From positions 197,324-261,323 of the forward strand of contig JAKVCV010000012.1 in NCBI GenBank assembly GCA_022448945.1: a DNA stretch of 64,000 bases, in the 5' to 3' direction. A model generated the notes under the pieces. That model did no database searches. It saw only the letters and a program-made list of their open reading frames with translations, and had not been told where the DNA came from. The translations under genes were made by a program, and so were the position numbers. Positions 55,630 through 63,163 of this stretch are shown here, one piece after another (position 1 is the stretch's first letter; each line of letters begins with the position of its first letter). This DNA is from Saprospiraceae bacterium. Its GTDB lineage: Bacteria > Bacteroidota > Bacteroidia > Chitinophagales > Saprospiraceae.

Positions 55630-56796
55630 ATGAAAGATTGGTCACATATTTTAACACATTTAGGAGAAAATAAAGTAGATCACTTCAATGCAATAGTACC
55701 ACCTATTGTACAATCTTCTAATTTTAAATTTCCAGATATCGCATCCTTTAAAAAAGGTTTCCAAAATGAATTGGAAAGCAATGTATATACGCGAGGCAAT
55801 AATCCGACAGTAAAAATACTTCGTGAGAAAATAGCAATGATGGAAGGCAGTGAAGATGCTTTAGTCTTCTCTAGTGGTTCAGCAGGAATATCTTCAGCAA
55901 TTATTGGGAATTTATCTGCCGGAGACCATATTATTTGTGTAGAAAATCCTTATTCCTGGACATTCAAATTAATAAGCAAGTTTCTAAAACGTTTTGGTAT
56001 AGAATACAGTTTCGTAGATGGTACCAATATCGATGAAATACAATTAGCAATTCGAGATAACACTAAAGTATTGATGCTAGAAAGCCCTAATTCGTTGACT
56101 TTTGAAATACAAGATCTTCAGGAATGCGCTGAACTTTGCAAAAAAAATAATATTATCAGTATTATTGACAATAGCTATTGCAGCCCCTACTACCAAAATC
56201 CGATAGATTTTGGTATTGATATTGTTGTACACTCAGGCACAAAATACCTAGGCGGGCATAGTGATGTTGTATTTGGTGCCTTATGTGCATCTAAATCAAT
56301 GGTCGAGAAAATTTTTCACTCTGAATTTATGACACTTGGTGCTTGTATTTCACCCCATGATGCATGGTTGGTAATACGTAGTTTAAGGACGCTCCCCATT
56401 CGTTTAGAGAAAATCAGTCAAACAACGCTCAAAGTCATAGAATATCTTAAAACTCACCCAAAGATAGATTATGTATGTTATCCGCTTGATAAAGACTTTC
56501 CACAATATCAATTAGCACAAAAACAAATGCGTGGTGCAGGTGGTTTGTTTTCCGTTAATTATAAAACAAGCAATATTCATAAAATGGAGGTCTTCTGTAA
56601 TGCTTTAGCTGAAGTTTTTCAACTTGCAGTTTCATGGGGCGGACACGAATCGTTACAGATTCCTACTTGTGTCTTTTACAATTTAAACCCTGGGGAAACA
56701 CCCAGGCTACCATTTAGTTTTGTACGATATTACATTGGACTAGAAGAAGCTGATTATTTAATTGAACACCTTGAAAAGGCCCTGACCTTATTGTAA
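55630..56796 (+). CDS. Cys/Met-metabolism PLP-dependent enzyme (trans-sulfuration family)
   Basis: The start at 55630 (MKDWSHILTHLGE) matches the usual N-terminus; the frame opens 23 codons earlier at 55561 with a non-conserved leader. The 388-residue product has 'YTRGNNPTVKILREKIAMME' near residue 53, 'ALVFSSGSAGISSAI' near 77 and the PLP lysine in 'VHSGTKYLGGHSDVV' near 199. Family members are cystathionine gamma-synthase, beta- or gamma-lyase, methionine gamma-lyase and O-acylhomoserine sulfhydrylase. The precise reaction cannot be chosen from the motifs. It is followed by alkB after a short promoter-bearing gap. Confidence 0.9.
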   Translation: MKDWSHILTHLGENKVDHFNAIVPPIVQSSNFKFPDIASFKKGFQNELESNVYTRGNNPTVKILREKIAMMEGSEDALVFSSGSAGISSAIIGNLSAGDHIICVENPYSWTFKLISKFLKRFGIEYSFVDGTNIDEIQLAIRDNTKVLMLESPNSLTFEIQDLQECAELCKKNNIISIIDNSYCSPYYQNPIDFGIDIVVHSGTKYLGGHSDVVFGALCASKSMVEKIFHSEFMTLGACISPHDAWLVIRSLRTLPIRLEKISQTTLKVIEYLKTHPKIDYVCYPLDKDFPQYQLAQKQMRGAGGLFSVNYKTSNIHKMEVFCNALAEVFQLAVSWGGHESLQIPTCVFYNLNPGETPRLPFSFVRYYIGLEEADYLIEHLEKALTLL

Positions 56797-56821
56797 TTAA
56801 GCCAATAATTTTGTATCTTTA
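56791..56821 (+). promoter_or_regulatory. Promoter of the alkane monooxygenase gene
   Basis: TTG (56791-56793) is 20 bp upstream of TATCTTTA (56814-56821), one base from TAnnTTTG; a TAATTTTG box overlaps at 56806-56813. Transcription would begin near 56827, so the ATG at 56811 cannot be the start and 56844 is favoured. The promoter overlaps the end of the upstream gene. Confidence 0.6.
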
Positions 56822-56843
56822 CGCAAACGCCATTATTATTTAT

Positions 56844-57938
56844 ATGGTTATTAATCACAGTAAATCAATTTCAATACAAATGTGGAGAGATCTTAAATAT
56901 CTTTTAGCCTATATTATACCGGCTATTGTTGCTCATGCCTTATATTTTAAAGGTTTTTGGTCTTACAATGGAATTACTGTAGCATTTATTATTATACCTA
57001 TTCTTGAATCATTTTTACCAGGCAACACCAATAATTTAACTAAAAATGAAGAAAATGACCAACTGAGCAAATCAATTTTTAATATCTTATTGTATTTGAA
57101 CGTCCCGATTATACTGGGACTGGGCTATTGGTATTTTCATACGATCACTTATTTCCCTCTTGAAACCTTCGAGACAATTGGTCTAACACTTACCGTCGGA
57201 ATTTATTTTGGCGGAGTTGGTATTAATGTTGCACATGAACTAGGGCATCGAAAAGAATGGTTTCCTCAGTTTCTAGGAAAGATTTTATTGGTCCCAAATC
57301 TTTACATGCACTTTGCTATTGAACATGTACATGGTCACCATGTAAATATTGCAACACCTAAAGACCCCGCAACTTCCAGATTCAATGAAAATATATATGC
57401 CTTCTATGTGCGGTCCGTTGTTTATAGTTATATATCTGCATGGCAATTAGAAAACAAAAGACTTAAAAATCAAGGAAGTGCATCATTCAGCATTTATAAT
57501 CAAATGATACACTTCCAACTAATTCAAGTAGCATATCTTGTTTCTATTGTATTATTTTTTGGCTGGGCAATACTTCCATTTGCTATAATTACTGCAATAT
57601 TAGGAGCAATGATGCTGGAAACTGTTAATTATATAGAGCATTATGGATTACAGCGCCGTAAATTAGAATCTGGTCGTTATGAGACGGTTCAACCCTGGCA
57701 TTCCTGGAATTGCAATCATGATATAGGTAGAATTTTACTCTATGAACTTACACGCCATTCTGATCATCACTATAAAGCAAGTAGGCAATACCAAATCCTT
57801 CGACACTTCGACAAAACTCCCCTTCTACCTTGGGGCTACCCTACTTCAATGTTAATTGCATTGGTTCCACCATTATGGTTTCATCTAATGAATCCTAAAG
57901 TGGAATTTTACAAGGAACAAATACCCGAATTAGCATAA
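56844..57938 (+). CDS. alkB: Alkane 1-monooxygenase (AlkB)
   Basis: The start is taken at 56844 (MVINHSKS) because a promoter -7 box covers the upstream in-frame ATG at 56811; the Met at 56880 is another option. The integral membrane di-iron enzyme has about six helices and the full set of His boxes: 'HELGHRKE', 'EHVHGHHVNIATPKDPA', 'NYIEHYGL' and 'LTRHSDHHYKASRQYQ'. The last two are AlkB signatures that separate it from fatty acid desaturases. It hydroxylates medium-chain alkanes at the end carbon and needs rubredoxin and a reductase, which are not in the window. Confidence 0.93.
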   Translation: MVINHSKSISIQMWRDLKYLLAYIIPAIVAHALYFKGFWSYNGITVAFIIIPILESFLPGNTNNLTKNEENDQLSKSIFNILLYLNVPIILGLGYWYFHTITYFPLETFETIGLTLTVGIYFGGVGINVAHELGHRKEWFPQFLGKILLVPNLYMHFAIEHVHGHHVNIATPKDPATSRFNENIYAFYVRSVVYSYISAWQLENKRLKNQGSASFSIYNQMIHFQLIQVAYLVSIVLFFGWAILPFAIITAILGAMMLETVNYIEHYGLQRRKLESGRYETVQPWHSWNCNHDIGRILLYELTRHSDHHYKASRQYQILRHFDKTPLLPWGYPTSMLIALVPPLWFHLMNPKVEFYKEQIPELA

Positions 57939-57956
57939 AAAAATATTTATTTAATT

Positions 57957-57996
57957 AAAAAAACACTTCAGAATTTACATACTAAAGTGTTTTAAA
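57957..57996 (+). terminator. Hairpin terminator after alkB
   Basis: An A-rich stretch leads into AAAACACTT (57960-57968), a 16-nt loop, and AAGTGTTTT (57985-57993). The 9-bp stem begins 22 bp past the alkB stop codon. The T tract is short, so efficiency may be moderate. Confidence 0.65.
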
Positions 57997-58022
57997 TTCT
58001 TTATTCCCAAACTTTTTTAACT

Positions 58023-58514
58023 ATGAAAACTACATTTAATTTATTTTGCCTGCTTTTTTGTGTGGCATTTATTTTCTCGAACTGTACAAAAGACGATCCA
58101 GCACCTACATCACACTGTAGTGATAATCTAGAAGGAACTTGGAATTTATCAACCATGACATGCTTAGACTCTTCAGGAGCTGTAATTGACATGATTGCTT
58201 TAGCAGCAGCAGTGAGCGGTTTAGACTCTTTGGTACAAACATGGACATTTTCAAAAAACGTCACTGCTAATTTCGATGGAGATGCATCATTATTCTTGTA
58301 TCAAGGAAACAGCACGAATGGTCAATTCCAAACTATATCAGAAGACTTTCATTACAATGTTATAGGCGATTGTGACTCCTTAACGCTAAGTCCAAAAGAT
58401 ACAGTTAATACACAAACTAACACTCTTGCAATATTAACGCTTAGTAGTAGCACATTTCAATACACGGTACAAGATTCGTTATTAGGCCCGGTAACCTTGA
58501 CGATGACTAAATAG
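58023..58514 (+). CDS. Lipocalin-like lipoprotein
   Basis: The 163-residue protein starts with a lipoprotein signal (lipobox 'IFSNC', Cys near residue 20). After a short acidic linker, 'LEGTWNLSTMTCLDSSG' begins a beta-barrel-like domain with a Trp in the GTW motif. This is the pattern of small Bacteroidota lipocalin-like lipoproteins anchored in the outer membrane. Four to five Cys in the mature part could form disulfides. The ligand is unknown. It lies between two terminators and is a single-gene unit. Confidence 0.8.
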   Translation: MKTTFNLFCLLFCVAFIFSNCTKDDPAPTSHCSDNLEGTWNLSTMTCLDSSGAVIDMIALAAAVSGLDSLVQTWTFSKNVTANFDGDASLFLYQGNSTNGQFQTISEDFHYNVIGDCDSLTLSPKDTVNTQTNTLAILTLSSSTFQYTVQDSLLGPVTLTMTK

Positions 58515-58524
58515 ATATATTGCC

Positions 58525-58561
58525 AAAAAAGTTCTACCCTTTTGCAGGGTAGAACTTTTTT
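58525..58561 (+). terminator. Strong rho-independent terminator
   Basis: A perfect 9-bp stem GTTCTACCC/GGGTAGAAC (58531-58539 and 58547-58555) with a 7-nt loop is flanked by A6 and T6, so the stem can extend to 15 bp. It lies 11 bp past the lipocalin-like gene stop. The A and T runs make it work in both directions, but no minus gene ends here. Confidence 0.95.
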
Positions 58562-58611
58562 ACTAATAACTATCCGATTTTAATCAGATTCAATTTATTC
58601 ATTGGAAAAAC

Positions 58612-58683
58612 GGTCCCGTAGTTCAACGGATAGAATAAGAGTTTCCTAAACTTTAGATACAGGTTCGATTCCTGTCGGGACTA
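58612..58683 (+). tRNA. tRNA-Arg (anticodon CCU)
   Basis: The cloverleaf folds fully. The acceptor is GGTCCCG/CGGGACT (one G-U at the first pair). The D stem is GTTC/GAAT with loop AACGGATA. The anticodon stem is AGAGT/ACTTT with loop TTCCTAA (anticodon CCT at 58645-58647). The variable loop has 4 nt, and the T stem ACAGG/CCTGT has loop TTCGATT. The CCA end is not encoded: the genome reads A-CAA after the acceptor. It reads AGG arginine codons and sits alone. Confidence 0.96.
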
Positions 58684-58773
58684 CAATTATAAACTAATAA
58701 GTTATTGATTTTTAAATTATTAATAGATTTTTCCTAATACAACAAAATTTAAGTCTTAAAAGACAAGTTGCTT

Positions 58774-58804
58774 TTTGGTATTATTTTAATTATTTTTACT
58801 TTAG
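58774..58804 (+). promoter_or_regulatory. Promoter of the secreted hydrolase gene
   Basis: TTTG (58774-58777) is 19 bp upstream of TACTTTAG (58797-58804), one base off TAnnTTTG. Transcription would begin near 58810, leaving a leader of about 37 nt before the ATG at 58847. Confidence 0.65.
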
Positions 58805-58846
58805 ACGCTATACCAACTATTATGTTATTAATCGAAAATAACTACA

Positions 58847-60130
58847 ATGAAAATATTATTCTTTTTAATTATACCTTTTGTCAGTTTTTCTCAATTTTCA
58901 CTAACATATGCTGACAAAAAAATTCCAACAATAGCTTATTACAAAGATGAAATTAGCATTCCAGTTGACAGTGTTAACGATATTGTGAATGACTTATGGA
59001 ATAAACATATTAATGAGCAAAAAAAAGATCTTACAAGAAAACATGAAATTGATAAATCATATGTGGAAATAGATGGTGTTAGAATGAATTTTTCATTATC
59101 CAGAAAAGGTAAAAAACCTAGCGAGGGTTATCCTTTATATATTGCCTTACATGGTGGTGGTGGAGCTCCAGGAAATGTAAATGACGAACAATGGGAACAT
59201 ATGAAATACTATTATCTAAATAGCATAGATACAGGAATTTACATTGCACCAAGAGGCATAAGCAATAACTGGAATCTACATTTTGAATCCCTATCCTACC
59301 CGCTTTATGATCGTATAATTGATAACCTAATCTTAAATAATGAAATTAATCCGAATAAAATTTTCATTCTAGGTTTTTCTGCTGGAGGAGATGGGGTATA
59401 TCAGATTGCACCAAGGATGGCAGATCGCTTAGCAGGTGCTAACATGTCTGCAGGTCATCCAAATGGAACTTCCGCAGTGAATCTATTCACCGTTCCCTTT
59501 ATGATTCAAATGGGAGAAAATGATGCAGCATATGACAGAAATAAAGAAGCCGCTGTCTATCATTTAAAATTAGAGTTTCTTAGGTCAAAACAAAACAAAG
59601 GCTATATTAATGAACTGTTTTTACATGATAATGGAACACATAATTCCCCATGGAGAGACAATAATCCTAATCCAAGTGAATACGCAGTAATAACTAATGC
59701 AAAAGAATGGTATAATGGCTTAGATAAAAAATTAAAAAAGAAAGACAGTAATGCCGTAAGGTGTCTAAATAAATTTACGAGAACCCCTCATCCGAATCAC
59801 TTGATATGGGAATCTAATACACGTGCAAATAGTAGAGGGTTAAAGGCTATAAGCCACTATTGGCTATCAAGTACAAATCCAAAAGGTACAATAGAAGTTT
59901 CTTTTGATAACAACACTTTTATTATTCATCAATCAGATGAGGATTTCACAATTTGGATAGACCCGAAACTAGTGGATATAAGTAAAAAAGTTATTATCAT
60001 TAACAATTCCAAAGAAATATATAACCAACTAGTAGCACCAAATATAAATTCGATCGCTAAAAGTATTATGATGAAAAATGATCCTGAACTTATATATATA
60101 GCGGAGATACCAATTAAAATCAACAATTAA
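58847..60130 (+). CDS. Secreted alpha/beta hydrolase (esterase-like)
   Basis: The 427-residue protein has a short signal peptide (about 1-16). An alpha/beta-hydrolase domain follows, with 'LYIALHGGGGAPGNV' near residue 100 (oxyanion hole), the nucleophile elbow 'ILGFSAGGDGV' near 180 (Ser in GxSxGG), an Asp in 'MGENDAAYD' near 223, and a His in 'DNGTHNSPWRD' near 264. The remainder (about 300-427) is a beta-rich C-terminal domain that may bind a substrate. The family is near PHB depolymerase, feruloyl esterase and peptidase S9 types. The substrate is unknown. Confidence 0.85.
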   Translation: MKILFFLIIPFVSFSQFSLTYADKKIPTIAYYKDEISIPVDSVNDIVNDLWNKHINEQKKDLTRKHEIDKSYVEIDGVRMNFSLSRKGKKPSEGYPLYIALHGGGGAPGNVNDEQWEHMKYYYLNSIDTGIYIAPRGISNNWNLHFESLSYPLYDRIIDNLILNNEINPNKIFILGFSAGGDGVYQIAPRMADRLAGANMSAGHPNGTSAVNLFTVPFMIQMGENDAAYDRNKEAAVYHLKLEFLRSKQNKGYINELFLHDNGTHNSPWRDNNPNPSEYAVITNAKEWYNGLDKKLKKKDSNAVRCLNKFTRTPHPNHLIWESNTRANSRGLKAISHYWLSSTNPKGTIEVSFDNNTFIIHQSDEDFTIWIDPKLVDISKKVIIINNSKEIYNQLVAPNINSIAKSIMMKNDPELIYIAEIPIKINN

Positions 60131-60203
60131 AATATATAAATAAAATAAGACGAGGGTTGACTGTTTAATCATTTAAAAATAATCTATAACACTTAAAAAG
60201 CAT

Positions 60204-60602
60204 TTAATCGATCAATGATTTCACAATTGGCAATTGGGATATAGTATCCCAATAGATTGATATTAACACAATACAGGCAATTATAACTACACAACCAAGA
60301 TTGGCTTTGCCTTGTTCTCTTTTCCTATATTCCTCAACACTTATACCTAGTTCTTTAGCTTTCTTTCTTTCTTCTTGTGCTTTTTGTTTCTTTATTTCCT
60401 TTTCTTTATTTTCTTCCTCTATTTTTTGTTTTTGTTCTTGTTTAATCTGGTTCATCAGATCATTCGTTGTCCGTTGAAGCTGATCATTAAATATTTCCCG
60501 ACTCCTATCCAAGCGAACTTGATCGCTACATCCACACCACTTACATTCCTCTGCTGATGTGCTTATTTCTCTTCTACAATCCGGACATTTCATTAAAGCC
60601 AT
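60204..60602 (-). CDS. Zinc-ribbon, coiled-coil, single-pass membrane protein (copy 2)
   Basis: The 132-residue protein starts with a zinc ribbon 'MKCPDCRREISTSAEECKWC' (CxxC, then CxxC, residues 4-23). It continues with a charged Glu/Lys-rich coiled coil (about 40-95) with the phrase 'KAKELGISVEEYRKRE', then one transmembrane helix (about 100-119), and ends 'QLPIVKSLID'. It is a close paralogue of the gene upstream (60653-61039). The zinc ribbon would face the cytoplasm. The function is unknown. Confidence 0.8.
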   Translation of the reverse strand: MALMKCPDCRREISTSAEECKWCGCSDQVRLDRSREIFNDQLQRTTNDLMNQIKQEQKQKIEEENKEKEIKKQKAQEERKKAKELGISVEEYRKREQGKANLGCVVIIACIVLISIYWDTISQLPIVKSLID

Positions 60603-60652
60603 AATTCAATGAATTAATATATACGAAAAAATTTATACTACTTTAACAATAT

Positions 60653-61039
60653 TTAATCGATCAATGATTTTACCAATGGCAATTCGGATATGGTTTCCCA
60701 ATAGTAAAATATTAGAAGAACACTCCAAATAACAACTATACATCCAAAAGCAGCTTTATTTCCTTGTTTATTTCTATATTCCTCAACACTTATTCCTAGT
60801 TCTTCAGCTTTTTTTCTTTCCTCTTCAGCCATTTGTTTTTTTCTTTCCTCTTCTTTCTTTTTATTTTCTGCTAAACTTTCGCCTAATCTTGCCATCTTTT
60901 CGATATAAGGAGCAAGCTCTTCAAATTCCGACTTTTTCTTTCTTTCTAATGCCCTTTCATCACTACAACCACACCATTTACATTCTTTTGCTGATGTACT
61001 AATTTCTCTTGAACAATCCGGACATTTCATTAAAGCCAT
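60653..61039 (-). CDS. Zinc-ribbon, coiled-coil, single-pass membrane protein (copy 1)
   Basis: The 128-residue protein is built like copy 2: 'MKCPDCSREISTSAKECKWC' zinc ribbon, a central helical region with 'KKAEELGISVEEYRNKQ', one membrane helix (about 97-115), and the C-terminal 'ELPLVKSLID'. The DNA is also similar in the first and last thirds and in the short spacer, so the pair arose by tandem duplication. The middle coiled coil is the part that differs. It is probably co-transcribed with copy 2 (50-bp gap). Confidence 0.82.
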   Translation of the reverse strand: MALMKCPDCSREISTSAKECKWCGCSDERALERKKKSEFEELAPYIEKMARLGESLAENKKKEEERKKQMAEEERKKAEELGISVEEYRNKQGNKAAFGCIVVIWSVLLIFYYWETISELPLVKSLID

Positions 61040-61293
61040 AATTAAATAATGTTATTGATGAAGAATTAAATGATTCTTTAGTTACCATCAATATAAGTTA
61101 TTTTTTCAATTAATTGTCTTTATATTGTTTATATTAGTCTAGAGTAACATATCAATTATTTTTTTCTATGCAAGATAAAACTTGACAGAAACAATATATA
61201 TAACAGTTCAAATTAAAGACTTAATACATTTAATATCAATATTTAGTTCGTAACATTTACACCGAAATAGTTACGTTTAATAAAAAATATAAT

Positions 61294-63141
61294 ATGCAGT
61301 CTGTTTCAAGATTATTTAATTATGCAATTATTATATGCTGCTTTTTGATTAATTCATTTATTCTAGTAGCACAAAATGATAATTGCATTGAACCAAAAAC
61401 AATTTTGACACTTCAAAATTCACAATTTGATGAGATTCGTAAATTACTCAATACAAACAATTGGTCTTTTTACGCTTCCTCAACGAATGAAAATTTTGAA
61501 TATTTTGATTTTCCAATAAATTACAATGTTGTTCATTGGGAGCATCGAAATTCATATTATGGGAGAGATCGAATAATACTTTACATAAATGACAAAGATC
61601 CTAATATGATTATTTTTCAAACTAGTTATGAGTGTTTCAATAATCTACTACAATACTACTATAAGGATCATAAAGGGCAATCTGAAATACAAGAAGATTT
61701 AATTTTAACGGTTTTTGATATTAAAGAATTAACCTACGAGTTTAGAGAATACAAAAACAATGAATCATATATACAATATTCTATTCTGGTCTATAATACA
61801 AAAGTTATTGAAGAGGAACTAAAACGTATTGCTGAAGAAGAAGAAGCCATTAGACTAGCAGAATTAGAAGCGGAAAGAAAAAAAATGGAAATGTGCATCG
61901 GTTTTATCAATAATGGTGATACTTATTTTGATGAAAAAAAATATGAATTAGCCTTAGAGAGTTATCAAAATGCAAAATCATGTGATGAATTTGACATCAG
62001 AAACAAAATTGACAAAACGAAAACAATAATTAAAGCCAATAAAATTAAACAACTAAAATCTGAAGGAGATCAATTAATTGAAAACAAAAAATATACAATT
62101 GCTTTAAGCAAGTTTGAAGCAGTTTTAAAACTTGATTACAGGAATAAATATGCAAAAGATAAAAAAAGAACATTAAATGAAATAATAAAAACACTTTCCG
62201 AAAGAAAATTAAAAACCTTCGACTACAGTTTAACCAATGAATCAAGTTATCAGGAATATCGGAATAATCTACATTCAACACTGAACGATTTTATTATATA
62301 CAACAAAAATGGCAACCTTAACTTCAAGGTTAAAATCGAATTTGACACTTTAGGTAATAATATAACTGAAGCATTGGTATATAAATCTTCAATTGAAAAA
62401 TTCGGAGACGAACTAAAAGAAAGTTTTAATAATAACATTTTAAAACCATCTAGTAAAAAAGGTTTTTATATTAACGCTAAAAAGGAATTAAGATTTAACT
62501 GCATTTGGCAAACAAATCAAATGAAATATAAAACCTGGGACAGAGGTTCAATTGCCAAAGTTATTTATGATGAAATGCCAGCATATTCTAAAAACAAAAA
62601 AGCAAATCGTTTAAGTATAGATTTTTTAAAAAACAATAATATTGAAAACTCCACATGTACCTTCGAATTAAAAGACATGAAGATAAATCAAAAAGATTTA
62701 ATTTCTCTGAAGTTATTAGACATAAAAACTCCAGGTCCTGAATGTGCTTTATATTCTGTAATTATGCCTGGACTAGGCACCTTAAAAGCAACAAATTGGA
62801 AACATGGCTGGGGTACATTTGGATTTTCAATTTTTACTGCTGGTCTAGCTATTGGAAGTAAAATCTGGTCAGATATTGAATACAATAATTACCTAAATGA
62901 AACTGACGCTTCAAAAAGAGATGATCATTATGAACAGGCAAACTGGCTCAATAAAAGTGCTATAGTCTGTGGAAGCATATCTGCAACAATTTATCTGGTT
63001 GATATTATTCTTGCATTAAACAAGGGTATTAAAAATAAAAAACGAACTAAAAAATTGAGAAATCTTTTAGATAAAGGTCCAATTGAACTTTATAAAGATG
63101 ATATTAAAATGTATGCTAAAGATGCTGATAAAGCATTTTAA
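61294..63141 (+). CDS. Exported protein with TPR repeats and a DUF5683-like C-terminus
   Basis: The 615-residue protein has a signal peptide or N-terminal helix (about 10-27). An N-terminal beta domain (about 35-170) is followed by a short charged coiled coil ('EEEEAIRLAELEAERKKM', about 178-198), then TPR-like helices ('GDTYFDEKKYELALESYQNA', 'GDQLIENKKYTIALSKFEAV', about 205-300). A beta region resembling an energy-transducing (TonB-C-like) or surface domain spans about 310-420. The C-terminal two-helix domain ('PGLGTLKATNWKHGWGTFGF' near 491) is DUF5683-like, with an 'YEQANWLNK' repeat. The function is unknown; it may be an outer-membrane or periplasmic assembly factor. Confidence 0.7.
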   Translation: MQSVSRLFNYAIIICCFLINSFILVAQNDNCIEPKTILTLQNSQFDEIRKLLNTNNWSFYASSTNENFEYFDFPINYNVVHWEHRNSYYGRDRIILYINDKDPNMIIFQTSYECFNNLLQYYYKDHKGQSEIQEDLILTVFDIKELTYEFREYKNNESYIQYSILVYNTKVIEEELKRIAEEEEAIRLAELEAERKKMEMCIGFINNGDTYFDEKKYELALESYQNAKSCDEFDIRNKIDKTKTIIKANKIKQLKSEGDQLIENKKYTIALSKFEAVLKLDYRNKYAKDKKRTLNEIIKTLSERKLKTFDYSLTNESSYQEYRNNLHSTLNDFIIYNKNGNLNFKVKIEFDTLGNNITEALVYKSSIEKFGDELKESFNNNILKPSSKKGFYINAKKELRFNCIWQTNQMKYKTWDRGSIAKVIYDEMPAYSKNKKANRLSIDFLKNNNIENSTCTFELKDMKINQKDLISLKLLDIKTPGPECALYSVIMPGLGTLKATNWKHGWGTFGFSIFTAGLAIGSKIWSDIEYNNYLNETDASKRDDHYEQANWLNKSAIVCGSISATIYLVDIILALNKGIKNKKRTKKLRNLLDKGPIELYKDDIKMYAKDADKAF

Positions 63142-63163
63142 TTCTTTAAAAAACTAAAATTAG

